In this document: positions 47,226-57,700 of the stretch, piece by piece
Layout of the letters: the number at the start of each line of letters is the position of its first letter
How positions within the stretch are numbered: position 1 is the stretch's first letter
NCBI GenBank assembly: GCA_035536995.1
Contig: DATLNB010000025.1
Location: forward strand, 1-64,000
Direction of reading: 5' to 3'
DNA length: 64,000 nt
DNA from: AV80 sp035536995
GTDB lineage: Bacteria > Verrucomicrobiota > Verrucomicrobiia > Chthoniobacterales > UBA10450
Notes under the pieces: generated by a model
Told to the model about the DNA's origin: nothing
Databases searched by the model: none
The model's input: only the letters and a program-made list of their open reading frames with translations
Position numbers and translations under genes: made by a program

Positions 47226-47651
47226 ATGATCACGACTCGCGAATTCGTCATTGAGGATTACGACGGGGCCTTTGCGGTCTGGAGCGGAGAAGAAGGGATT
47301 GAGATCTGCGAGGGCGATTCGAGGGAAGAGATCGCGGAGTATCTGGCGCGCAATCCCGGCTTAAGCCGCGTGGCGGAAGATAACGGGGAAATCATTGGCG
47401 CAGTCCTATGCGGGCACGATGGGCGACGCGGGTGGATTTATCATCTCGCGGTTGCGAAAAACCATCGGGGCAAAGGGGCTGCGAAGTTGTTGATCGGCGA
47501 TTGCATCCGCGGCCTGGCGAAGACTGGATTGAAGCGCGCTATCATCCTGGTGGCAGGCGATAACCCGATAGGACGCGAGTTCTGGCTGCGCAACGGCTGG
47601 GAGCTGATCGACGGCGCAGTCCCGATGGGCAAGGATCTCCCTCTTCTGTAG
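47226..47651 (+). CDS. GNAT-family N-acetyltransferase
   Basis: ATG 47226 gives 141 residues; the longer form from 47157 would read through repeat-like DNA (GTCAGAAGTCGGAAG). The acetyl-CoA motif A is 'HLAVAKNHRGKGAAKLLIG', with the second conserved region 'FWLRNGWELID'. The target (protein, small molecule or antibiotic) cannot be told. The stop codon TAG is supplied by a CTTCTGTAG repeat, so the last residues (LPLL) are repeat-encoded. Confidence 0.87.
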   Translation: MITTREFVIEDYDGAFAVWSGEEGIEICEGDSREEIAEYLARNPGLSRVAEDNGEIIGAVLCGHDGRRGWIYHLAVAKNHRGKGAAKLLIGDCIRGLAKTGLKRAIILVAGDNPIGREFWLRNGWELIDGAVPMGKDLPLL

Positions 47652-47762
47652 CCGCGTCGCTGTGCGACGCGAAAAAGTTTTCGCCGCAACCCGCCGCGTC
47701 CCTGTGCGACGCGAAAACTTTTCTCCGCAACCCACCGCGTCGCCCACAGGGCGACGGCTACA
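47643..47762. repeat. family-A REP cluster after the GNAT gene
   Basis: CTTCTGTAGCCGCGTCGCTGTGCGACGCG is followed by two GCGACGCGAAAA copies and closed by GTCGCCCACAGGGCGACGGCTACAG. It separates convergent genes. Confidence 0.82.
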
Positions 47763-47774
47763 GCAGGAACTGTC

Positions 47775-50700
47775 TTACTTCGACGGCTTTGGGTTCCGGT
47801 CCGGATAGGGCGGGATCGGCGGCAGATCGTAGCTCTTCGTCTTAAGGTCGTTCAGGATTTCCGCGATGGCGCGGTCGAGCTGCTCGTCTTCGCCGCGGAA
47901 CTCCTTTGCGGGATCGTTATCAACCACGATATCCGGCTCAACCCCGTGGCCTTCTATGACCCATTCCTTGCCGTCTTTCGAATAGGGTGCGAACTCGGGC
48001 CGGGAGAGCTGCCCGCCATCGGTCAGCGGCAAAGAATTGCGAATGCCCACCACTCCGCCCCAGGTGCGTTTACCGATCAGTTTGCCCAGGCCTAGCGATT
48101 TAAAGCGAAACGGAAAGATGTCCCCGTCAGAGGCGGAGAACTCGTTACAAAGCGCAACCATCGGGCCCAGGAAGGTCTGGGGCGGATTCGTTTGCGGCGT
48201 GCCGTTACGCGACATTTCCACCATGACCAGCGCTCGGCGCAACCGATCAATGACGAGCGGAGAAACGAAACCGCCTCCGTTTCCGCGAACGTCAACGATC
48301 AACGCCTTCTTGCGGATCTGCGGGAAGTATTGCTTCGTGAATTCGTTCAATCCGCCCTGGCCCATGTCCGGAATATGAATGTAGCCGACCTGGCCGTTGG
48401 TCTTCTTGCTTACGTCCTCGACGTTCTTCTGGACCCAGGCGCGGTAGTAGAGCGGCGACTCGTCGCTGATTGGAACGACCGTTACGTCCCGCGCACCGTC
48501 GTCGCTCGGCTTTGCGTTGACCCGGAGAACGACCTGCTTATCGGCGGTGCCAATGAGCGCGTCGTAAATGTTGGCCAGGCTCGAGACGGGCGTGCCGTCG
48601 ACCGCAAGGATGTAGTCGCCGGCCTTCAGGTTGACGCCGATCGCGGTCAGGGGCGAGCGATTGCGCTTGTTCCAGTTTTCGCCCGGGAGAATGCGCTCGA
48701 TCTTATAAGCCTTGCTTGCCGGATCGCGTGATAGCTCCGCGCCCAGCAGGCCTAGCTTGATTCGCGGTGTGTCAGGACGTTCGCCGCCGGAAACATAGGC
48801 GTGACCGTTGTTGAGCTCGCCGATCAGTTCACCCAACAAAAACGTCAGGTCGTTGCGGTGATTAACGAACGGAACGAGGGCGCCATACTTATCGCGCATG
48901 GTTTTCCAATCGATCCCATTCATGTTGGGCGCGTAGAAAAAGTCGCGCATCTGCCTCCAGGACTCGTTGTAGATCTGAGTCCACTCCGCGTGGCGATCGA
49001 GCTTCATGTCGAGCCCAGTTAGCTTGAGCCGGAAATCCTTCCCTGCTTTCTCGTCCTTGAGCTCGATCTTGTCTTTCGGCAGGTCGATCATGGCGTATTC
49101 CTTGCCGACCTTCACGAGCATCTTTTTTCCGTCGAAGGTGATCTCGTAGTTACTAACATCGCCGAGGGCGGTTTCTTTGCGGTCTTCCAGGCTATAGGAA
49201 CAAAGATGCCAGCGGCGGTTATCGTTATCGTCGTCGTCTTCGGCCCGATCGTCCGCCACGGTGCGCCGCATGTAGAAGATGCGGTCGTTGACCAAGCGAA
49301 GGTTCACGTAGTTAGCCGACGGGATATCGAGCGCTACGAGGCGGTCACGGATGCCATCCAGGTCTACCTTGACTGTAACAGGCTTGCGGGCCGGCGGCGG
49401 CTCCTTGTCTTTTGCCGCCTTGTCGTCCTTCTTTGCTTCGTCAACCTTCTTGTTGTCGGCCTTAGGCTTGTCCTTGTCCGCGTCCTTCTCTTTATCCTTA
49501 TCCTTGTCGTCCGGCTTATCCTTCTCCTTCTTCTTGCCTACCTCGTCGCTCCGTGGGCCAAGCGGGTTCTCAGTATCCTTGGACAAGGTCACAAGGTAAA
49601 CGCGCTCGAGGTCGCGATAAATGTTACCGAAATCGGTCTGGTCGAACATCGGCTTGAAGTCCCGGCTCGACGTCATCATCAAATACTTCCCGTCATCGCT
49701 GAAGGTCGCGTTATCGGCCGAATACCACTCGTCGGTCACAGGCGTCGATTTCTTGTCGGCCAGCGAATACAAATAAGCGCGATCGCCGCCGTTCTCTTCC
49801 TGGATGGTGTAAGCCACCCAGTTGCTGTCCGGCGACCAGTCGTAGCCGCGGATCTCCGCCTCCTTGCTCTCGGCTACCAGGGTGACGGCCTTGCTCCCGA
49901 TATCAAGATAACGAAGCCGCTGCTTTCGATCGGCCCACATAAGCTTCTTGCTGTCTGGCGACCAGATTACAGCGTAAAAGTAGGTATCGGCGTTGCTTGT
50001 CAGTTGGGTAGGTTCACCTTTGCCATCCTGCGAACGAATATAGAGCTCGTTCTCACCGGTCGCGTCTGAGTTATAGGCGATCCATTTCCCGTCAGGCGAC
50101 CAGACGGCGTCGCGCTCATGCGCGTTTGAGGTGCGACTCAGGTTCCGCGCTGTTCCATCCTTGCCCGGGACCGAGAAGAGATCACCTCGGGCGACTGCTA
50201 CTACGCGCTGGCCATCCGGCGCGGAGCTGACTGATTGAACATGCTTGGAAGCATCCACCAGGGCCGAACGTCCGGAAGCGAAATCTTCCTTGATATCGAT
50301 CGGCACCACCGCGCTCTGGCCGCTGGCCAGGTCGTAACGCCAAATATAACCCGCCTGCTCGAAGACGATCGCGTCCTTGCCGATCGAGGGAAACTTGATG
50401 TCGTAATCCCTGAAGGTGGTGAGCTGCTTCGTGTCTTTCCCGGTCAGATCAGTCGAGAACAGGTTCATCCGCCCGTCCCGGTCGGAGATGAAATAGATGC
50501 GATTATCCGCGCCCCACATGGGACAAACGTCTTGCGCAGGGTCGTTCGTGACGTTGGTCGTCTGGCCGGACTTGAAATCGAAAATCCAAACATCGTCAGC
50601 CATGCCGCCCCGGTAATGTTTCCAGGTGCGGAACTCACGGAAAATACGGTTGTAAGCCATCTTCGAATCGTCCGGCGAAAAGGAAACAAACCCGCCGCGC

Positions 50701-51218
50701 GGCACCGGCAATTGCTGCGGCAAATCCCCATCCAGGCCTGCGGTGTAAAGCTCGCCGATAAACGAATTGAACGTGCGCATCCGGGAACGGAAGACGACGA
50801 GTGGCCTGGTGTTTTCCCAGGTCATTACGATGTTGTTCGGGCCCATCCGGTCGGAGACGTCGTCGCGTCCCACCGTGGTAGTCGTCGTTATCCGCTTCGG
50901 CAGGCCACCCTCGCCCGGCATCACGTAAACCTCGGTGTTGCCATCATACTGGGAGGTGAAGGCGAGCTGTTTGCCGTCAGCCGAAAATCGCGGGAACGAG
51001 CTGTAACCCGGCCCGTCCGTCAGACGCCGCGCGATGCCGCCTTCTTTCGCGACTGTGTAAAGCTCGCCGGCGTAACAGAAAACGATTTGCGAGCCGTTGG
51101 TCGCTGGAAAGCGGAGAAGGCGGGTCGTGTTGGGCAATGCCTGGGCGTGAGCGCGGGGATCGATCACGAGGAGAAGGCCGAGCACGACGAGCAGACGAAA
51201 GACGGAAATCAGGCGCAT
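47775..51218 (-). CDS. tricorn-type S41 protease with beta-propeller
   Basis: Starting at 51218 the protein has 1147 residues and a signal peptide (ending PRAHA). An N-terminal WD40-like/PD40 propeller (about 30-540; 'TRLLRFPATNGSQIVFCYAG', many 'SPDG' blades) is followed by a Lys/Asp/Glu-rich linker. A C1-type domain, a PDZ domain ('SPLTAIGVNLKAGDYILAVDG') and an S41 protease domain follow ('KALIVDVRGNGGGFVSP', 'ALCNEFSASDGDIFPFRF'). The catalytic Ser is probably the one in 'FSASDGD'. It degrades peptides, here probably in the periplasm. Length fits the family. Confidence 0.92.
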   Translation of the reverse strand: MRLISVFRLLVVLGLLLVIDPRAHAQALPNTTRLLRFPATNGSQIVFCYAGELYTVAKEGGIARRLTDGPGYSSFPRFSADGKQLAFTSQYDGNTEVYVMPGEGGLPKRITTTTTVGRDDVSDRMGPNNIVMTWENTRPLVVFRSRMRTFNSFIGELYTAGLDGDLPQQLPVPRGGFVSFSPDDSKMAYNRIFREFRTWKHYRGGMADDVWIFDFKSGQTTNVTNDPAQDVCPMWGADNRIYFISDRDGRMNLFSTDLTGKDTKQLTTFRDYDIKFPSIGKDAIVFEQAGYIWRYDLASGQSAVVPIDIKEDFASGRSALVDASKHVQSVSSAPDGQRVVAVARGDLFSVPGKDGTARNLSRTSNAHERDAVWSPDGKWIAYNSDATGENELYIRSQDGKGEPTQLTSNADTYFYAVIWSPDSKKLMWADRKQRLRYLDIGSKAVTLVAESKEAEIRGYDWSPDSNWVAYTIQEENGGDRAYLYSLADKKSTPVTDEWYSADNATFSDDGKYLMMTSSRDFKPMFDQTDFGNIYRDLERVYLVTLSKDTENPLGPRSDEVGKKKEKDKPDDKDKDKEKDADKDKPKADNKKVDEAKKDDKAAKDKEPPPARKPVTVKVDLDGIRDRLVALDIPSANYVNLRLVNDRIFYMRRTVADDRAEDDDDNDNRRWHLCSYSLEDRKETALGDVSNYEITFDGKKMLVKVGKEYAMIDLPKDKIELKDEKAGKDFRLKLTGLDMKLDRHAEWTQIYNESWRQMRDFFYAPNMNGIDWKTMRDKYGALVPFVNHRNDLTFLLGELIGELNNGHAYVSGGERPDTPRIKLGLLGAELSRDPASKAYKIERILPGENWNKRNRSPLTAIGVNLKAGDYILAVDGTPVSSLANIYDALIGTADKQVVLRVNAKPSDDGARDVTVVPISDESPLYYRAWVQKNVEDVSKKTNGQVGYIHIPDMGQGGLNEFTKQYFPQIRKKALIVDVRGNGGGFVSPLVIDRLRRALVMVEMSRNGTPQTNPPQTFLGPMVALCNEFSASDGDIFPFRFKSLGLGKLIGKRTWGGVVGIRNSLPLTDGGQLSRPEFAPYSKDGKEWVIEGHGVEPDIVVDNDPAKEFRGEDEQLDRAIAEILNDLKTKSYDLPPIPPYPDRNPKPSK

Positions 51219-51312
51219 AGAACGATTGTAAAAGCGGCGACCAAGCCGCCGTGAGGCCGGCGGCGTGATAACCAGATTAGTTATGGTTTGGCGGCGACGT
51301 CGCGGGGCCGCA

Positions 51313-51903
51313 CTACGCCGATACTCGTCGGAACATAATCGCAGCGACGACACCAACCAAGAAGAAACCGACGACCTGGATCAACATGTAGGACGCGGTA
51401 TAGGTGGCTGGGAATCCCCACCAATTCCAGTACGAGACGTTGGTGGCGATCGCTGCCAGAACTCCCGCTGCGGTCACGAATCCGACTCTGCCGCCGAACG
51501 ACGCAATCCGGGTTTGGGCGAGCAACCAGACCGCCAGGAACGCTTCGCAAAGCTCGGTAATGAATTCCACCGTCAGGTATTTTCCCATCTGCATCGGACG
51601 CGATCCGGCGGGGTGATAGATGAAAAAGCCGGTGGGGTACTTCGCCAGTTTTTCGGGGAACTTTTCCATGGCTGCGGTTTGTTCGGCATGGCTCGCATCG
51701 GGCCCGACGCCCATCGACGGATAGAAATACATCCCGGGCTTGCTCTTCACGGTGCTGTCGAGGGCGCCCAGAAGGGCCTCGTCATTCATCGTGTTCTGGA
51801 CCCCTGCTTCGCCGAGGGGAAGCGCGATGTGGGCAATCGAGGTCCAGGCAAACATGGCAATGGCGCCGAGGACAGTTGCCATCAGGATCTTGGTAATGTT
51901 CAT
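51313..51903 (-). CDS. hypothetical membrane protein
   Basis: The 196-residue protein has an N-terminal helix (residues 5-27), a soluble region (about 30-105) with 'GMYFYPSMGVGPD' and 'GFFIYHPAGSRPM', and three C-terminal helices. Such proteins are found as conserved hypotheticals in several phyla. It lies 95 bp upstream of the tricorn gene on the same strand. Function unknown. Confidence 0.7.
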   Translation of the reverse strand: MNITKILMATVLGAIAMFAWTSIAHIALPLGEAGVQNTMNDEALLGALDSTVKSKPGMYFYPSMGVGPDASHAEQTAAMEKFPEKLAKYPTGFFIYHPAGSRPMQMGKYLTVEFITELCEAFLAVWLLAQTRIASFGGRVGFVTAAGVLAAIATNVSYWNWWGFPATYTASYMLIQVVGFFLVGVVAAIMFRRVSA

Positions 51904-52011
51904 CCGCCGTAGGTATCAGGCGGGGGCGGACTTAGCGAGACGCAATTCGATCGCGGTCCTGCGCGGCTCCCCGCCCGACTCGACAGCAGGGTTGCTTAAT
52001 CAGCGTCCCCT

Positions 52012-52248
52012 CTAGATGGAGCTGATCCGGTAGCGTTCCATCAGCTCGCGCCGCAGATCCATCTGAATCTCCGGCCTCAACCGGCTCAGCACCTTTTCCC
52101 GCCGGGCCGGGTCCATCGCGATCAACTCCCGAAGGAATTTGTCCCGGGTCTTTTTCTTTTCGTACCGGCTCCAGGCCACACCCACGGCCAGGAGGAGGCA
52201 GATGGCCCACAGGATTATCGAGCTCAAGGAAACGGCGGCAATCATCAC
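52012..52248 (-). CDS. small membrane-anchored hypothetical protein (78 aa)
   Basis: A single membrane helix (residues 5-26) is followed by a charged cytoplasmic helix ('YEKKKTRDKFLRELIAMD', 'RLRPEIQMDLRRELMERY'). It is a plausible small protein next to the divergently transcribed pseudokinase gene; a link is possible but not shown. Confidence 0.55.
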   Translation of the reverse strand: MMIAAVSLSSIILWAICLLLAVGVAWSRYEKKKTRDKFLRELIAMDPARREKVLSRLRPEIQMDLRRELMERYRISSI

Positions 52249-52436
52249 AATAAGTTTGCGGAGAACACCCTCTGGGACAAGCGATCAGTGGTCGCCGCCC
52301 GTCACTTCTCCGGGCGGAACCGGCCCGGCAGGTGAATTTTTTGTTCTCCGGCGCGTCGAAATTTACCGACCGCCGACACTCGCCGCCGGCCCGCGCTTCG
52401 AATCCAATATGGGGCAGTAAAAGGGGGACTTTGGGT

Positions 52437-54563
52437 ATGGAACATAAAATTTTTCTCGGGAAATATCGCGTGGCCGCTGACGAGATCGCGCTTGCCGCGC
52501 CGGACGCGGGTGGAGGCACAGCCGTCCTGGTAACCGAACAACATGCGATCGCCACGATTTATCGCGGGGTGGACATGGAAAACGGGCGCGACGTCAGCAT
52601 TGAGGTAATCCCCGGGAGCGGCTTCAAGCCGGTTGTGCGCGAGGAGCTCGAAGCGGAGGCCCTCGCAGCGAAGAAGATCAACCACGTCAATATCCCGGCC
52701 CTCTACGATTTCGGGGTCGAGGACGATCAGCTGATCTACGTGACCGAACACTTCGATGGCACGAGCGCCGAAGAATGGGTAAATCAGCACGGGCCGATGC
52801 CCACGGGCGCGGTTCTGCGCATCGCCCACCAGGTTGTGGCCGCGATGGGCGCGTCGGCCTTCCACAAGATCTCCCATCACGCCATCAATCCCTCGAACCT
52901 TGTTCTCGTCCCGGGGCAGACCCCGGAAGGCGACTGGCCCTTGATCAAGGTTCTTCATTTTGTTGGGGTCGCGCCCAGCTTTGCCAGCGCAGATTTAGCG
53001 GTGGCGTCGTTCGACAAATCAAGCCATTACGCGAGCCCGGAACAGCTCCGCGATGGCAAGGTGGATTTTCGTTCGGAGATTTATTCGCTGGGTGCCACGA
53101 TGTGGTTCCTCCTCACGGGGGCAGCGCCGCTTATCGTGCCCAAAGGCCCGATAGCCCTGCAGACAACGACGATCGGGCTCACGGTGGACAGGGTCAACGG
53201 AATGCCGAAACGGGTGCAACGTCTCCTGGCGCAGATGCTTGCCATCGATCCGAACGCCCGGCCCCAGGACCCGCTTGCCTTCTATCGCCAAATCGAGGAG
53301 TGCATCGCCCAGGTCGATCGCCGCGAATCAATGGCGCGTCGGTTCGGGATACCGTTCAAGTCCCCGTCCAATAGAGTCGCGGTATCCGGACGGCGCCGCT
53401 TCCCGGCCAAGGCGCTCGCGCTTGCCGCGGTCCTTCTCGCGCTCGCAACTCTGGGCGCGGTCCTTGTGCCGCGTTACCTGCATTCGACCCGTGTTCGCAA
53501 CGCGGAAGAACCGATTGGTGTTCAAATCGGCGTTCCGGACGCCACGGAAACGGCTCCGCCCACCGTGGTTGTAAACGAACCGGCCCAAACGCAATCGGTC
53601 CCGCCGACCGTCCCGGCAAATGAACCCGTCCAGACGCAATCTGTGCCCGCGACGGTGGCAGTGAGTACTCCGGTGCAAACGCAATCCGCGCCGCCTGTGG
53701 TTGCAACCACCAATCCTAACCTGAGCGATCCCGCTCCGACGATCAAACCGCTCCCGGCCGACACCGAAACTGCGACAGCGCAAGCGAACACGGTTCCGCC
53801 GCCCGCTAACAATGCGGCAACGGAACCGGTCAAGCCCGCACCCCAGCCGGCGGTTGTTGCCAATCAACCTCCTCTCCCTCAATCGCAGGAAACGACGCCC
53901 CCGGTTACCTTGAAGAGTGTTGATGAGCACGCGCCGAAGGTCGCGGCCAACGAAAATCGGCAGGTGCAGCCAGCCCCGGAAACGACGGTCAACGAACCGC
54001 CGAAGATCGCGGCCACGGAAACCCGGCCGGTCCAGAAAAAACCGCAACCCTCCGTTGTCGCTGAGGAGAAGCCAAAGGTCGTTGCCAACAACAGACGCCA
54101 GGTTCAGCCGGCTGTGACCAGCGCCCCACGCGCGGACGAGCCGGTCCGGACGGAACCGGAAGAATCTGTTTCCAGGGAGACGCGTGAGACGGATGTCGCG
54201 ACCGCTATTCCGACTGCTCGACCAGTGGCGCCCGAAGTTCGCCGGGCCGAACCCGCGGCCCCCGCTGAAGGCCCAGACGAAGTAAGCACTCTACCGCCGG
54301 TGACCGAACGTAGAAGCGCCACGACAGCGAAAACGAGAAAAGAACGGGTCAGGAAACCGGCCAACGAGCCGGACGAAGAAGTTATTGTGCGCGCCGAACC
54401 TGCCGAGGCCGTTGCAGAGGTAGGGCCGGCCGAGGAACGGTTGCCTCAGCTTCCCCGCGGCAAAAGCCGGGCTCGCTTCATTGGAGTGACGGCGGACGGC
54501 AACTGGATGTTTTCGTTGCCCTCCAAAAAGATCGTAATCGTCCCGCCGCCACCCGGCGGTTGA
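52437..54563 (+). CDS. membrane pseudokinase with Pro/Gln-rich repeat tail
   Basis: ATG 52437 gives 708 residues. Residues about 30-300 follow a bacterial Ser/Thr kinase fold ('HVNIPALYDFG', 'SHYASPEQLRDGKVDFRSEIYSLGATMWFLLTG'). The catalytic residues are replaced: the VAIK Lys is Glu56, the HRD Asp is Ala149 in 'HHAINPSN', and the DFG Asp is His174 in 'VLHFVGV'. It should not phosphorylate in the usual way. A single membrane helix (about 325-345) precedes a 340-residue low-complexity tail rich in Pro, Gln, Thr and Val repeats. Probably a binding scaffold or signal relay. Confidence 0.85.
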   Translation: MEHKIFLGKYRVAADEIALAAPDAGGGTAVLVTEQHAIATIYRGVDMENGRDVSIEVIPGSGFKPVVREELEAEALAAKKINHVNIPALYDFGVEDDQLIYVTEHFDGTSAEEWVNQHGPMPTGAVLRIAHQVVAAMGASAFHKISHHAINPSNLVLVPGQTPEGDWPLIKVLHFVGVAPSFASADLAVASFDKSSHYASPEQLRDGKVDFRSEIYSLGATMWFLLTGAAPLIVPKGPIALQTTTIGLTVDRVNGMPKRVQRLLAQMLAIDPNARPQDPLAFYRQIEECIAQVDRRESMARRFGIPFKSPSNRVAVSGRRRFPAKALALAAVLLALATLGAVLVPRYLHSTRVRNAEEPIGVQIGVPDATETAPPTVVVNEPAQTQSVPPTVPANEPVQTQSVPATVAVSTPVQTQSAPPVVATTNPNLSDPAPTIKPLPADTETATAQANTVPPPANNAATEPVKPAPQPAVVANQPPLPQSQETTPPVTLKSVDEHAPKVAANENRQVQPAPETTVNEPPKIAATETRPVQKKPQPSVVAEEKPKVVANNRRQVQPAVTSAPRADEPVRTEPEESVSRETRETDVATAIPTARPVAPEVRRAEPAAPAEGPDEVSTLPPVTERRSATTAKTRKERVRKPANEPDEEVIVRAEPAEAVAEVGPAEERLPQLPRGKSRARFIGVTADGNWMFSLPSKKIVIVPPPPGG

Positions 54564-54573
54564 TCGACACGGT

Positions 54574-54666
54574 TCTTCTGTAGCCGTCGCCCTGTGGGCG
54601 ACGCCTGTTCGGCGCCGCCGCGATCACGCCCACTCTCACGCTTCGCACAGCGAAGCGGCTACAGAA
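54574..54666. repeat. family-A REPIN after the pseudokinase gene
   Basis: CTTCTGTAGCCGTCGCCCTGTGGGCGACG and, further on, CGCTTCGCACAGCGAAGCGGCTACAGAAG bound the element between convergent genes. Confidence 0.85.
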
Positions 54667-54701
54667 GAGGCACCTCCCTGTAGCCTCTCGCAGGTGCGAT
54701 A

Positions 54702-57700
54702 TTATCGGAGCAATCTGGCCGGCAACGCCTTGGTAACTCCGCCGTGAACTTCTTCGTTCACCGCGACTTTGGCCGGAGGCGCGGGGATCGCCTCCTTGCC
54801 TTTCGCCTTCAAGGCTTCATTCAGCGCGGGAAGATCTTTGGTCACGAGGTTTTCGAAATCACGCACGACGTCACCAAGCTCTTTCCGGAGCGCGTCGATT
54901 CGCGCCATCTGGTAATCACCGGGTTTGCCTTCATAGGCCAGGATCGCGCCGTAAAGCTGATCGGTATGCTCCCGCAACCGCTCTTCGCCGGTGATCGCGC
55001 CCCCTTCTGTCGTCGCGACAATCTGTTTCCGGACCGCATCGAGTTTGCCATCGAAATCGGTCAGGGCTTTGCGCGACTCATCGCCTTCCGGCAACGCCCC
55101 TTTGGCTTTCCCGATCGCTCCGCGCAGGAAAAGAATTCGGTCCATCAGCGCGCTTTCATCACCGAAGAGGGCATGGACCTTCATCGCGGCATCGAACTGC
55201 GCCTTCCGGTCCGCTTCGGTAAATTTAGCGCGCCGATCAAGACCGACCGTCAGCTTCGTTTCCGAAACCTTGCCAGCTTTCGTCATTCGCACCGTGTAGG
55301 CGCCCGGCAAGAGCCGCGGCCCCTGGAGACCGGCGCCGGCCAGCTGGACCGCGGGCGGTACCCGCGGCGGCTTTTCGCGCATGCTCCAGATAACGCGATT
55401 CAACCCGGGCCGCTTGCTCGCCGGCAAACTGTCAACCACGCGCCCCGTCGAATCGAGCACCTCGATCTTCAGTTTTCCGAAAAGATGCCGCGACTTCTGA
55501 TAATAAGTAATCACTGCCGCGTCCGGCGGGTTGTCGCCAACGAACGTCGCCGAGCCGCTGGCCCAGCCGCCTTGCGCTTCGATCCGTTGCTGCACCGGGC
55601 GAGCCGAGACAAAGGCGGCCTCCTGGTTCAGCAAATCAGAGGTCAGCGCTCGCCACGGAGTGATATCGTCAATTATCCAGATGCCGCGGCCGTGAGTCGC
55701 CAGGACCAGGTCGTTATCACGCGGATGAATCGCCAGATCGCGCACTGCCACCGCCGGGAAGCGGCTCCCCTTGAACTGCGCCCATTGCGTGCCGCCATCA
55801 ATCGAAACAAAAAGCCCGAATTCCGTCCCGACAAAGAGCAGGTCTTTCTTAAGCAGATCTTCCTTCACGACATGGGCGTAACCGCGCACACCTTTCGGAT
55901 CTTGCGCCGTGATTAGCGGAGTCCACGTTTTGCCGAAATCGGTCGTGCGATAAACATACGGCGCCATGTCGCCATACGTGTGGCGATCAAACGCGGCGTA
56001 GGCCGTGCCGGCATCGAAGTTCGACGCCTGGACCCAGCTCACCCACGAATTCTTGGGCAGGTTCGGCACGCTCCCTACGACGTTCGTCCACGTCTTCGCC
56101 CCGTCTTTGGTTACCTGGACGTTGCCGTCATCGGTCCCGACCCAGATCACGTTCTTGTCCTTCGGTGATTCGCTGATCGAATAAATTGTCGTGTGCATTT
56201 CCGCCGCGGAATTGTCCACGGTCACGCCACCCGACTGTTCCTGCTTCTGCTTCTCCGGATCGTTCGTGCTCAGGTCCGGCGAAATCCGGTCCCAGGTCTG
56301 GCCCTGGTTACGCGAACGGAAGAGGAACTGCGAGCCGACATAGATGGTGCCCTTTTCGTTAGGCGAAAGCGCGATCGGCGTGTTCCAGTTCCAACGCAGC
56401 TTTTCCTTGTAGTTCGCTTTCGGCTGAATGTCCCGCCGCTCATGGGTATGGCGGTTTACCCGGCCGATATTGCCGCCCTGATATTCCGCATAGACGTAGT
56501 CCGGGTTGCTCGGATCGGCGAACATCCAGAAGCCGTCGCCCCCGAATAGATTTTCCCACTGTGCGTTCGCGATTCCGCCCGGGTATTGGGAGTATCCCAC
56601 CCAGGAGCTGTTGTCTTGCAATCCGCCGTAAACCCGGAACGGATCGTTGTCGTCCAGACTTACGTGATAGAACTGCGAGATCGGCAGGTTTTCCGCCTTC
56701 CACCATTTGGAGCCGCCGTTGTAGGAATAATAAACGCCGCCATCGTCGCCCGAGATCACCGTCTGGGTGTTGGTCGGATCAATCCAAACGGCATGCAGGT
56801 CGCCGTGCGCTCCCTGAAATCCACCGACGGTCGCGAAGCTTTTCCCGGCGTCTTCACTCAGGATCAACGGGCCGTCCGTCTTGAAAACGCGGTCCGGATT
56901 CTTCGGGTCCACAATGAGATGCGCGAAATAGAACGGACGCCACACCATCCAGCTGCTCTTGTCCCGCTTATCCCAGGTCGCCCCGCCATCGTCGGAAACG
57001 TAAAGGGCGCTGTCCGTCGATTCGACGAAGCAATAAACCCGCTTCGGATTTGAAGGGGCTATCGCAACGGCGAGCCGGCCGTACGGCTTCTTCGGGAAAC
57101 CTTTGTTCGCTTCCGGGGTGACCTCGGTCCACGTCGCCCCACCATCGGCCGTCCGGAACAATCCGCTGGCCGAGGGCTTGTCCGGGCCGTCACCGCCCGA
57201 GCGGAAGGTCCACCCTTGCCGACGGAAATCCCACATGCAGGCGAACATCACGTTCGGATCGTTCGGGTCCATGGCAAGACCAGACGCGCCGGTTGAAGCG
57301 TTCCCGCCCTTCAGGATCAGGTCCCAGTTCTTACCGCCGTCGGTTGTCTTGTAGAGGCCGCGATCGGTCGAATCGCTCCAAAGCGCGCCGGGCACCGCGG
57401 CAAAGACGGTGTCGCCATTCACTGGGCTCACCAGGACCTTTGCGATGCGCTCGGAATTTGGGAGGCCGGCGTGGTTCCAAGTCTCACCGCCGTCGACCGA
57501 CTTGTACATGCCATTGCCGATCGAAACGCTGTTCCGGGTCCAGCTTTCGCCGGTGCCGACCCAGACGTTCTTGGAATTTTTCGGATCGAGCGTGACGTCG
57601 CCAATCGATTGGACTGGCTGCTCGTCGAAAACCGGTTTGTACCGGGTGCCGCTGTCTTCGGATTTCCAGATGCCGCCGCTCGCCGCCGCGACGAAGATGG

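Noticed and set aside
54744..55916. Long ORF opposite the Asp-box gene (390 codons)
   Set aside because: Shadow frame; the minus-strand product has a signal peptide and regular Asp-box repeats.
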